A DNA stretch of 64,000 bases from Acidobacteriota bacterium. GTDB taxonomy: Bacteria; Acidobacteriota; Thermoanaerobaculia; Multivoradales; J023. Positions 42,644-51,132 of this stretch are shown piece by piece. The translations under genes and the position numbers were made by a program. The notes beneath the pieces are model-generated. The model had not been told where the DNA came from, did no database searches, and was given only the letters and a program-made list of their open reading frames with translations. Position 1 is the stretch's first letter, and every line of letters starts with the position of its first letter. The stretch covers positions 62,001-126,000 of the forward strand of contig JAJCXO010000282.1 of the NCBI GenBank assembly GCA_029263395.1, read 5' to 3'.

Positions 42644-45315
42644 GCCGTTTGCGAGCCCGGCCGTTTTTAGTCCGTGTGGCTGGCTTGACGGGGTCGGCGC
42701 TGACCCGATTGCGCTCACCAGAGTTACTAGCGCAAGTCGAACAATGGTTGCTCCTGACAGACCGGCGGGCATTGGCGAGAAGCCGCCTCGCTGACGAGCT
42801 CCATTCATGGATTGGCAGTGCCGAGGCAACCGAGCGGCGTGAGCTCCTCGCTTTGCGACGGGATTGTCACAACGGCCGGCCGCTCGAAAAATACCGGAGC
42901 CAGCCGCTGTGGAAGCGGGTGATGCGAGACAGCTCGAACGCGCCCGAAGTCGTCGATCTCGAGGCACAGCTCGAACGCTTGCGTGAGACCCTGGCGCAGA
43001 CTTTCCAGCAACAGCGGGAGAGGGCCTTGGAGGTGCTCCTCGACTCGGCGGTAGACCCCGGCTTTCGGCGTGGGCTCGCCCTCGCTAGTCCGGCTCTTTC
43101 AAAGCGTCTCGAAGGCACATCCGGCATCTCGAACGCCAAAGATCTCAACGCGCTACCAGCGCGTCGCCGACGAAAAATGGAATCCAGCCTGCTGCGTTAC
43201 GTCAGTCGCGGCGCCGCCAAACTATCGCCATATTCCACCTTGACTCGGGTCGCCATCGGTCAACTCGTCGGCGAGGAACTCGAGTCGCCGATCCACTGGC
43301 CAGTGGGTCGCTGGCACGAGCACTCTTTGCTTCGCAGTCGAAGGTATCTCACGGAACAACTGGTCGAAGCCTGGCAACGGCACCCTGCTGTACGCCGTCA
43401 GTTGGCGCTGGTCGTCAACCCTTCGATCGAGCGGATCGGCGATCAGTTGCGGTACTTGCGACCACCGGCTTGGCGAATCGACGAGGCCGGGTGTCTGAAG
43501 ACCCGGCCTTTGAAGCTTGCTCGGACCGAGGCGGGCGCGGTGACAGCTGAAGTTCTTGCCTTGGTGGATTCGGGAAACTCGACGGTTGTGGATCTCGTGG
43601 ATCGGCTCGCAACATCGTTCGAGATCGACCCTGCCAGGGCAAAAGCTCTTGTCGACAAAATGATCGATCTCGGACTGGTCTCTGTGCGCCTTCCCTGGGA
43701 CGATAGCTGTGATGTTCTCGAGGCCGAACTGCTCGAGGGGCTACGGCGATTGGGTGGACCTCGATCAGCGGTCGACTCGCTCGAGGCACTGCTGGCGGCG
43801 CAGCGTGGATTCTTACAATCCAGGGATCCGGCTGCAACACTGCGCGAGGTCGTTTCGAATTTGGAGAGTGCCTGGGAGGCCCTGGCACCGGGCGCCGGTT
43901 TCGAAGGGCTCGCGCTATGGCGACCGCATGCCAACGAATTGTTCGAAGACGTCATCATGAAGCCGGAGGACCCTTCCGGCCCGGGGGTTTTGATGTCAGA
44001 GGTGCAGGCGGAAGCGACACTCGACGCTTTGAATCCCTGGCTACAGCTCTCGTTCCTGACAGACCAACGATTCGACTTCCTACATACCGTCACCGCTGCG
44101 ATGCACGCTTCCCGCCCCGGAGCCGACAGCCTCACTCTGCTCGACCTCTATTCTGAGATCCAACCGCTCTGGCGGCAATTCGTCGCCCATGAGCGTCAGG
44201 TTGGAGATGCTTGGGACAAACCCTTCAATCCGCTCGACCTGCCAGCCATCCGCGAGCTCGGGAGCCTGCGAAACGATCTCTTTCAGCGCCTGCACAATGC
44301 AGCGGAACGCGCCGAGGGAGGCTCCATACCCTCTGCTGTGATCACCGAAATCGTGGCACACATTCCCCTCCGGTATCGCGTGCCGGTGGAACCCTGTGCT
44401 TTTGTTCAGCCAGCCGACAAGCGGGGAGAACAATGGGTGGTCAATCAAATCTTCGAGGGAACCGGACGCTTCAGCACCCGTTACGCCAGTCTGCTAGCCG
44501 GAGACGGCAGGCGCCGATTCCTGGAGGCATTTCAGCAACGAAGCATTCAGTCTGGAGAGCCGGGGGCCGTGGCGTTGATGGATCTGCCGTGGAATCATGG
44601 AGACAACCTTGCGGTCCACCCTGCTTCGACGCGCCTCGCTCTGGTGACGCCTGGAGAGAACTTCGATCCGCTGTCTCCGTCGATACCTACCGGCTACGAA
44701 CAAGTCCTCGCTCCACCGGACCTCCGAGTCCTTATTCCCGCGGCACCTGAAGAGCTACCGGACCTGGTCGGATGTGACGGGCGACGATTAACGGCCGTTC
44801 ATCTGGGTGGAGTGGCGGCACGATTCCTCCCCTCTTGGCTTCAATTTGTCTCACTTTGGGGCCCGCGAGGCGCTACCACGGTTTTGCCAGCCGCTAGCTG
44901 GCGACGAGAGCGGGGTATCGAGGTCAGCGACCGATGGACAGTCGGCGGATTGATCATCCGACGCAAGCGCTGGCGTAGTCCCGGTGCCGTGCTACTCGCC
45001 AGAGTGGGTCGTGCTGATCTCAAGGGATTCCTGGGGCTTCACCAATGGCTGCGCGATGTCGGCATACCTGATCGGGTTTTCTTCATCGAAAAGACTATCG
45101 AAGGAGACAGCATACGCCGAAAGCCCCAGTACCTCGACTTCTCTTGCCCTCTGTTCGTCGAACTCTTGCAGCGCTCGATTCGTGGAGGCAATGTCATTTT
45201 CGAGGAGGCTCTGCCAGTCCCTGACGATTTTCCTCTTGCCTACGATCGAGAGCCCCGGGCACAGGAGATTCAACTCGATGCGCTCGCTCTGCGAGGACCC
45301 TCGCCTGTCGAATGA
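42640..45315 (+). CDS. LanB-type dehydratase, glutamylation domain only
   Basis: The 891-residue protein is a full-length lantibiotic dehydratase N-terminal domain: RARPFLVRVAGL at the start, ARRRRKMESSLLRYVSRGAA near 175, SPYSTLTRVAIGQL near 196, and the late motif RKPQYLDFSCPLFVELLQ near 828. It should attach glutamate from Glu-tRNA to Ser/Thr of the precursor. The C-terminal elimination domain of full LanB is absent and is supplied by separate proteins, as in thiopeptide, goadsporin and pyritide systems. Its length far exceeds that expected of a PEARL peptide-aminoacyl-tRNA ligase only in the late part, so a PEARL role is less likely. Confidence 0.88.
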   Translation: MSRLRARPFLVRVAGLTGSALTRLRSPELLAQVEQWLLLTDRRALARSRLADELHSWIGSAEATERRELLALRRDCHNGRPLEKYRSQPLWKRVMRDSSNAPEVVDLEAQLERLRETLAQTFQQQRERALEVLLDSAVDPGFRRGLALASPALSKRLEGTSGISNAKDLNALPARRRRKMESSLLRYVSRGAAKLSPYSTLTRVAIGQLVGEELESPIHWPVGRWHEHSLLRSRRYLTEQLVEAWQRHPAVRRQLALVVNPSIERIGDQLRYLRPPAWRIDEAGCLKTRPLKLARTEAGAVTAEVLALVDSGNSTVVDLVDRLATSFEIDPARAKALVDKMIDLGLVSVRLPWDDSCDVLEAELLEGLRRLGGPRSAVDSLEALLAAQRGFLQSRDPAATLREVVSNLESAWEALAPGAGFEGLALWRPHANELFEDVIMKPEDPSGPGVLMSEVQAEATLDALNPWLQLSFLTDQRFDFLHTVTAAMHASRPGADSLTLLDLYSEIQPLWRQFVAHERQVGDAWDKPFNPLDLPAIRELGSLRNDLFQRLHNAAERAEGGSIPSAVITEIVAHIPLRYRVPVEPCAFVQPADKRGEQWVVNQIFEGTGRFSTRYASLLAGDGRRRFLEAFQQRSIQSGEPGAVALMDLPWNHGDNLAVHPASTRLALVTPGENFDPLSPSIPTGYEQVLAPPDLRVLIPAAPEELPDLVGCDGRRLTAVHLGGVAARFLPSWLQFVSLWGPRGATTVLPAASWRRERGIEVSDRWTVGGLIIRRKRWRSPGAVLLARVGRADLKGFLGLHQWLRDVGIPDRVFFIEKTIEGDSIRRKPQYLDFSCPLFVELLQRSIRGGNVIFEEALPVPDDFPLAYDREPRAQEIQLDALALRGPSPVE

Positions 45316-45421
45316 GTCGGCGCTCTGATTCGCAGGATGGCGACAGCGATTGGATCAGCCAGGTCGATTGGAGGCGCCCCACTCGACACTCCTGATTGCG
45401 TAATGTCGCCTAACCAATCCA

Positions 45422-45451
45422 TTGGACAACAGATAGATGCATCAGTATCAT
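45422..45451 (+). promoter_or_regulatory. Possible promoter of RiPP precursor 2
   Basis: TTGGAC, an 18-base spacer and TATCAT lie in the 232-base gap between the dehydratase gene and precursor 2. The small palindrome CCAAT-CC-ATTGG overlaps the -35 box and might be an operator. The transcript would have a leader of about 90 bases. Confidence 0.4.
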
Positions 45452-45547
45452 TGGCTGATTAATTCGTCGTGCACTTGTGTCTCTTGCAACCGGCATAGGT
45501 GTGTCTTGTCACCAGGGGTTCTGCCCCGACCAGTCTAGGAGATCATC

Positions 45548-45727
45548 ATGGATCAAGAGAAAGTAAATGCCGTCAAGGACGAGATGAAGTCCCGCCTAGA
45601 GCAGCTCGAGAACATCGATGCTGAAGAGCTCAGCGAAGACGAGCTTGAAGAAGTAGCCGGCGGCTGGTGCTCCTGGCGACGTTGCTCGAACGCTCCAGAA
45701 GAGGATTCCACCCCTGAGGAACAGTAG
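45548..45727 (+). CDS. RiPP precursor peptide 2, double-glycine leader, Ser/Cys-containing core
   Basis: The 59-residue peptide has a charged helical leader ending in AEELSEDELEEVAGG (Gly38-Gly39) and a 20-residue core beginning WCSWRRCSNAP, with two Cys, three Ser and one Thr, and an acidic tail. Ser42 and Ser47 lie in CS pairs separated by Trp-Arg-Arg. These residues could be dehydrated and joined to Cys or to each other. TAGGAG lies 6 bases before the ATG. The gene has its own stem-loop downstream, consistent with high expression relative to the enzymes. Confidence 0.85.
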   Translation: MDQEKVNAVKDEMKSRLEQLENIDAEELSEDELEEVAGGWCSWRRCSNAPEEDSTPEEQ

Positions 45728-45781
45728 GGGTCTGCTCTCTTGGATGTCGCCGACAGGTTCTAGAGCCACTCGGTGACGTCA

Positions 45782-45814
45782 ATAGAACGGCGCCCTTAGT
45801 CGGCGCCGTTCTAT
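45782..45814 (+). terminator. Perfect 13-bp stem-loop after precursor 2
   Basis: ATAGAACGGCGCC, a 7-base loop and GGCGCCGTTCTAT form a perfect stem 55 bases after the precursor stop codon and 78 bases before the next gene. No T-run follows. It probably stabilises the precursor mRNA or attenuates readthrough into the two enzyme genes. Confidence 0.65.
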
Positions 45815-45891
45815 CGCTCTAGCCCGCCATGGCCTCGAAAAGTCCTGTGCTACTCCCTCCAGGCCCGCCTTTTTTGCCGTAGGATTCATCT

Positions 45892-46818
45892 GTGCACAGG
45901 CTCGGCTGTACCCTTTACCTTTGGTCGCCGGACGAACAAGATCGTTTTCTACGCGACGCGCTAGGGCCTTTTACCCATCGCGTCCTGGATTCTGGTCTCG
46001 TGAGTGGATTCTGGTTCGATCGTTTCGACGCTCGGGGCCCTCATGTGTTCTTTGTTTTGACGACTCGAGAGAACACTGTCGGTCCACTCGAACGCGAGGT
46101 CCGCAACCTGCTCGAGGGGTGGCTCGAGACACCGCCGTCGAAGCCGCCTCTCTCGCTCAGCGACTTGGAAGCACTACACGTCGCCTGCCGTGGGAAGACC
46201 CTGTGTGCCGCCGACCGGCTCGATGGGTTCGCGACGCATTCGAGCTTCGAGATCTTCTCGCATCCAATCTCAGGTTACCCGTTTTCCCTTGGACGGTACT
46301 TCGGGGAGGTTCTGGACGCCGACGCTCCTGACGAGTCTCCGTGGCGCGCATGGACAGAAACAGCCTTTTGGACAATCGGACTCCTTGGGAAGCCAGTGCT
46401 CGCTCCGGTCATGCGTTGGCTCGCCGCGATCGATCAGCTCATGGATGATGAACAAGCAGCGGACTTCTGGCGCTACTCGTTGCGCTGCCTGCTCCCCGAA
46501 TTGCCTATGCTCGAAAGCCTCGACAAAGTTGATACCGCAATGCTCGAGCGTTTTATCAGCGACAAGAATCTTCCGGTACTGCGGGATCTCTGGGATATTG
46601 ATCTCCACTACACCGCTTCGTCCGAGCTTGCCGATCCAACCGCACTGGTGCGAGCTGGGCTGGCACCTGCTCTGGACGCCCATAGGTGGAAATTTCTGCG
46701 GGAAGTGGTCTTCGTGACCTTGAAACAGATGCGGATTCGGATCCGTCGGCAGGCACAACTCTACGCTTTTGCGCTCGATCGCAGGCTGAAACTGCGAGCG
46801 GTGGGAGACGTGGATTGA
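45892..46818 (+). CDS. SpaB_C-like protein with degenerate core motif
   Basis: The 308-residue protein has the family layout: CTLYLWSPDEQDRFLRDALG near the start, then GFWFDRFDARGPHVFFVL near 38 in the position of the FIRY...HLRLRL motif. The His is kept but the Arg residues after it are replaced by hydrophobic ones, so it may bind peptide without catalysing elimination. It starts with GTG, with AGGA 7 bases upstream. Its last bases overlap the next gene. Confidence 0.72.
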   Translation: MHRLGCTLYLWSPDEQDRFLRDALGPFTHRVLDSGLVSGFWFDRFDARGPHVFFVLTTRENTVGPLEREVRNLLEGWLETPPSKPPLSLSDLEALHVACRGKTLCAADRLDGFATHSSFEIFSHPISGYPFSLGRYFGEVLDADAPDESPWRAWTETAFWTIGLLGKPVLAPVMRWLAAIDQLMDDEQAADFWRYSLRCLLPELPMLESLDKVDTAMLERFISDKNLPVLRDLWDIDLHYTASSELADPTALVRAGLAPALDAHRWKFLREVVFVTLKQMRIRIRRQAQLYAFALDRRLKLRAVGDVD

Positions 46819-47822
46819 ATCGGTGGTACGCGTGGCACTTGCACTATCACGCCGGACTCACACGGGTGTTGGCCGAGCTCGTCGGCCCTCTGCTCAGTCC
46901 GTGGATCAAGAATCGCCAGATCGATCGTTTTTTCTTTATCCGCTACGCCCTCGGGGGGCCCCACCTGCGGCTACGCCTTCGGCTCGAACAAGGTGTCTCC
47001 AGTCAAGATCTTGGACATGAGCTAACCGAGCGAGCGAGCAACTTCTTCCAACGTTATCCCTCAATGGAGAGTTGGAGTGAGTCGAAAATTCGACAGACTG
47101 ACGCCAAATTGCTAGCCGACAGTGAGGTCGTGCTTACCGAAAGCGATCTTGAAGGAACGGTTCCTGACGAACGAGTCGTGCCGGCACCCTATCTGCCGGA
47201 AATCGATCGCTACGGCGGGGCCGAGCGCCTGGGCCCGAATCACGACTTTTTCACTCTTTCGAGCGCCATCGCGTTGCATACTTTGCATGGTTACTCCGCC
47301 AGCGACGGTCGGCGACCGAGTCGCATTCGGCTGCTGCCGTTGCTGCTGGCGCAAACGGTGGGCGGTTCCGCGACGGCTGCTGAAGCCCGCTCGATCATAC
47401 GCTATCCCCCCGCCGAGGCGTGGAAGGCCTTCGCACCGGTAGTGAATAAGGCGGAAGCTCTCTTCGACCGCGACCATGGAGCGTTCGCGGAACTGATCAG
47501 CGAAACGGTTACACGCATGAACTTGCCGGAGACTGCGGAGGGGAAGCTCGCCAGAGGCGCTGGGTATCTGGCACGGCTCTGCGAAGACTCCAAGACTCGT
47601 CGCCGAGTTCTCTGCAGCCAGCTCCACATGACTGCAAATCGACTCGGGTTGAGCAATGCCGAAGAGGTCTACTTATCCCACATCGCGACGCGATGTTTCG
47701 ACCGCTTCTCGACATCCTTCACTGAGGTTCCCCAGACCGATTTGCCACCGACTGAAGCACCTCGACTCCTAGGTGAGCTCGTCGAAAGCTGCCTCATGCC
47801 CCTACTGCATCGAAGTGATTAG
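46815..47822 (+). CDS. SpaB_C-type protein with intact motif
   Basis: The 335-residue protein is the most typical family member here: WYAWHLHYHAGLTRVLAELV at the start, RFFFIRYALGGPHLRLRLRL near 37, and PYLPEIDRYGGAERLG near 125, the signature of thiopeptide-type biosynthesis domains. It is the best candidate for glutamate elimination from the precursor. The start is TTG at 46815, overlapping the preceding stop (TTGA) with GGGAG upstream. It converges on the cyclase-like gene with a 30-base gap. Confidence 0.85.
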   Translation: MNRWYAWHLHYHAGLTRVLAELVGPLLSPWIKNRQIDRFFFIRYALGGPHLRLRLRLEQGVSSQDLGHELTERASNFFQRYPSMESWSESKIRQTDAKLLADSEVVLTESDLEGTVPDERVVPAPYLPEIDRYGGAERLGPNHDFFTLSSAIALHTLHGYSASDGRRPSRIRLLPLLLAQTVGGSATAAEARSIIRYPPAEAWKAFAPVVNKAEALFDRDHGAFAELISETVTRMNLPETAEGKLARGAGYLARLCEDSKTRRRVLCSQLHMTANRLGLSNAEEVYLSHIATRCFDRFSTSFTEVPQTDLPPTEAPRLLGELVESCLMPLLHRSD

Positions 47823-47852
47823 TGGGGCCGAACCACTCGCAGGATTCTCCAA

Positions 47853-50800
47853 TCAGTCGGTCACCGCCATCGAATCTGCGCGCTCGACCCAGATAGGCAG
47901 CTGAAGTTTTTCGAACGCACCTCGCGCCTGATTGAAGTGCACCTCCGCGCCCTCGCGGTCCCCGGCCAATTGATCCAATCGACCGAGCTCGAGCTCGATC
48001 CGCGCCGCTTCGAACGGGATGTGCAGTTCTTCAAAACGCTGGCGCGCCTGGTCGAGCCAGTCCTTAGCAACTTGTACTTCACCCGCTTCGATTGCAATCC
48101 TAGCGAGAGCTGCTTGTGCCAAGCCAACACCGTAGAGAAAGTTCGCTTCCTTCGAAGCCTGGCGTCCCCTTTCAGCCGAAGCCCGTGCGTTATCGAAGTC
48201 TCTCTGAGCTAGGTAGGCTTCGCCGAGGATCGCCGCGAACCAGCCTTCGAGCTGCTGCATCCCGGCCTCTTCCATCAGGGTAGCCGCTGGCTCTAGGTAC
48301 TCGATCGCAGCCGCCGGGTCCCCCCCTTTTTGTAACAACGCATGCCCGAGAAACCCGGCGGAGACCGCTGAGTTCAACGGATCCTGCGATCGTTCCAGAC
48401 CGCGACGACATTGTTCGATGCCAGTTTCCGCTTCACCCAACGAGGCATAAAAATAGCCGAGGCTCCACGATGAGTCCAAACGCACATCGTCGAGCGCGTC
48501 GCCGAGCGCCAAAGTACGTTCGACGGCATCGATCGCCTGTTCAAAGTGGCCGAGGACATAGTGATTGAATCCGGCAACCCAATACGCCTGCCCTTGCCAC
48601 CAGGGTTCTCCGTTGCGCTCGAGCAAAACCACCGCACGCAGGCTGTTCTCTATACCGGTCTGGAACTGTCCCGACCAGAAACCATCCCGTCCGAGCACAT
48701 AACAGGCTTTGCCTTCCGTCGTCTCGTCACTGCATTCGCGAGCCGCGGCAATCGACTTCTCGGCGAAACTCCGTGTCTCATCCTGCATTCCCAAATAGGT
48801 GTAGGTGTGAGCGAGCCAAAAGTAGTACTGACCAGCGAGGCGGGGGTCGCCGAGTGACTCGAGTCGTTCGAGGTATTTCAGGAAGAGTTCGAGGGTCTCC
48901 GGAAAGGACGCCAAGGGCAACAAGGATTCTGCGAGCTGCAACAAGACTTCGACTGAGCGGAGATTGCGTTCGGCCGCTGGCAGCATCTCCACTTGGTCGA
49001 GAGCTTCACGGAGCGCCCTCGCCGCTTCCGTGTGAGCGTAAGCCTCAGCAGCGCGGTCGGCAAACAACGTCAGGTAGTGAATTGTTTTCTCCGGCTGGCC
49101 AGCTTTCGGGTAATGGTAGATCAGGCGGTCGTATACTTCTTCGAGACGGTCTTGATAAAGGGACTCGAGCGCCTGTGAAACCCGACGATGCAAACTCTCG
49201 CGGCGCGAGGCGAGCAGACTGCCGTAGATCACTTCCTGAGTCAGGGCGTGTTGGAAGAAGAAGGTAACTTTGTCTTCTGCCGGAGCTTTGTAGAGCAGCT
49301 CCCAACGTTGCAAATCCTCGAGCAATCGCTCGAGGTCCGCAGGCCGATCCCAGATCTCACGCAGCAACTCGATCTGGAGCTCGCGGCCGAGGACCGACGC
49401 GGTTCGTAACAGTTGTTTATGCTCGTCGGGCAGTCGGTCAACCCTCGCCATCAGAATACCCTGGACGGTGTCGGGGACGGTCTCTCCGGAAGAACCACTG
49501 ATCAGTACCCGCGCCATCTCCTCGAGGAAAAACGGATTGCCCTCGGCCTTTTCCAATAACTCCGTTGGTGGCTCACCAGCGTAGTCGGCCCGGTCGAACA
49601 GCGATCGCACCAGGCTGTGGCTGTCATCTTCGGAAAGCTGGCCCATATTCATGCTGGTCGCGTAGGATTTATCGATCCATTTCGGTCGATACCCGGAACG
49701 GTAGGTCAGCAGCAGCAGCAAGCGGGTTGGCGCCATGACCTCGATCAACGAGTCGAGAAACTCGGCGGACGTGGCATCGATCCACTGCAAGTCCTCAATC
49801 TCGACCACCACCAGGGACAACCGGCTGGCATCGAGCAGCATTCGCCGCATCGCCGCAAACGTCCTGGCTTGGATGGCCTGAGGCTCGAGCTCGTCCAGCG
49901 CTTCGGTCCCCTCACGAACTCCGAGCAGCTTCAGGAGAAAGGGAAGGGTCTCTTTACTCTCGGTGCCGACCGCCTGCAAGCTCCGCGTCAGCTTGCCATG
50001 AATCTCAGCCGGACCATCGCTTCCAGAGATCCGCGAAGCCTTTCGAATCATGTCGGCGAGCGGTAGATAGGGTACGCCCGAAGCGTACGAAACGCATTGG
50101 CCACGCAAGTAGCTGGCTTTCTCGGCACCAAAAAATGTGCGGCGATACAGGCTGTGGAGTAGACGAGACTTGCCCGAGCCGGCCACACCGGTCACCGCTG
50201 CAACTTGACCCTGCTTCTGGCGAGCACGATCGCGCAGCTCCTCGAGTACCGACAACTCACGAACGCGGCCTACAAAAGGGGTCGCGATACCATCAACGAA
50301 AGGGCTTGGTGTCTCGAAATCCGTTCTCTTCGAGACCCGCCATACGTCGAACGCTTGTCCGTCGTCGCCCCCCGCTGACTCGAGTTTTTCCAGAGCAGTC
50401 TGGCTGGCGACCAGGCGTGCGGTTTGATCGCTGATCAGAATCTCGCCAGCCAGCGCTTGCCGTTGAAGGCGTGTCGCAATATTGGTGGCTTCGCCGATCG
50501 CCATGTCACCGCCGCCGCCAATCACTATCGAACCGGTATCGAGACCAATACTCACTGACCAGGCAAGACCGTTTCCAGTGCCTTCTACCAGCACCTTTCG
50601 TCGGACCCCCTGCGCCGCCAAGATGGCTCGCTGAGGATGATCTTCGTAGGCCATCGGTGCTCCGAAGAGCGCCATGAACTCTTGGCCGGACACACTGTGG
50701 ACAGTACCGCCATAACGCGCTGTCTCTTCACGCGAAAGTTCCAGGAACCGTGACAAGATCTCATGCATCGCATCTGGTGTCGGTGCTCCGGCAGTCTCTA

Positions 50801-51086
50801 GGGCACAACGCAGCACTGTGACCTGCTTGCGCTCCCCCTCCGGTGAGGCCAGAGATTGGTGAACCACAGGGGGCAACGGCGTATCCGGCACCAGCGGAAC
50901 GGCTGCGGCTTCAGCCCCCGAGGCCTGACTTGCTGTCCCAAGCGGCTTGCCGCAATCTCCGCAGAAACGATACGAAGGCAACATTTCTGCACGACATTCC
51001 GGGCAGCGAACAACCAATCTGGTGCCGCAGTGCACACAGAATTTCATCGAATCGGGACTGTCGGATCGGCACTGTGGACAGTTCAT
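47853..51086 (-). CDS. Zinc-ribbon/cyclase-like/AAA/TPR protein, cyclase part degenerate
   Basis: The 1077-residue protein has two zinc ribbons (CPQC, CVHCG, CPEC, CGDCG in residues 3-46), a class III adenylate cyclase-like domain (about 88-255), a STAND/AAA ATPase domain with Walker A GVAGSGKS near 300 and EIEDLQWIDATSAEFLD near 430, and about 500 residues of TPR repeats. In active cyclases the two metal Asp residues sit in the first strand and before MALFGAP; here these read VTVLRCALETAG and VSGQEFMALFGAP, without Asp, so it should not make cyclic nucleotide. It lies 46 bases after the exporter ABC gene on the same strand and may regulate it. Confidence 0.82.
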   Translation of the reverse strand: MNCPQCRSDSPDSMKFCVHCGTRLVVRCPECRAEMLPSYRFCGDCGKPLGTASQASGAEAAAVPLVPDTPLPPVVHQSLASPEGERKQVTVLRCALETAGAPTPDAMHEILSRFLELSREETARYGGTVHSVSGQEFMALFGAPMAYEDHPQRAILAAQGVRRKVLVEGTGNGLAWSVSIGLDTGSIVIGGGGDMAIGEATNIATRLQRQALAGEILISDQTARLVASQTALEKLESAGGDDGQAFDVWRVSKRTDFETPSPFVDGIATPFVGRVRELSVLEELRDRARQKQGQVAAVTGVAGSGKSRLLHSLYRRTFFGAEKASYLRGQCVSYASGVPYLPLADMIRKASRISGSDGPAEIHGKLTRSLQAVGTESKETLPFLLKLLGVREGTEALDELEPQAIQARTFAAMRRMLLDASRLSLVVVEIEDLQWIDATSAEFLDSLIEVMAPTRLLLLLTYRSGYRPKWIDKSYATSMNMGQLSEDDSHSLVRSLFDRADYAGEPPTELLEKAEGNPFFLEEMARVLISGSSGETVPDTVQGILMARVDRLPDEHKQLLRTASVLGRELQIELLREIWDRPADLERLLEDLQRWELLYKAPAEDKVTFFFQHALTQEVIYGSLLASRRESLHRRVSQALESLYQDRLEEVYDRLIYHYPKAGQPEKTIHYLTLFADRAAEAYAHTEAARALREALDQVEMLPAAERNLRSVEVLLQLAESLLPLASFPETLELFLKYLERLESLGDPRLAGQYYFWLAHTYTYLGMQDETRSFAEKSIAAARECSDETTEGKACYVLGRDGFWSGQFQTGIENSLRAVVLLERNGEPWWQGQAYWVAGFNHYVLGHFEQAIDAVERTLALGDALDDVRLDSSWSLGYFYASLGEAETGIEQCRRGLERSQDPLNSAVSAGFLGHALLQKGGDPAAAIEYLEPAATLMEEAGMQQLEGWFAAILGEAYLAQRDFDNARASAERGRQASKEANFLYGVGLAQAALARIAIEAGEVQVAKDWLDQARQRFEELHIPFEAARIELELGRLDQLAGDREGAEVHFNQARGAFEKLQLPIWVERADSMAVTD

Positions 51087-51132
51087 TTCGCGCTCCGAAG
51101 AAACAGTAGCTGGGCGGTGAACATCGAGCAGG

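Noticed and set aside
42640-45315. PEARL peptide-aminoacyl-tRNA ligase in place of a dehydratase
   Set aside because: The protein keeps the late LanB motif KPQYLDFSCPLFVELL and is encoded with SpaB_C partners, which PEARL systems do not need; kept as a minor alternative only.
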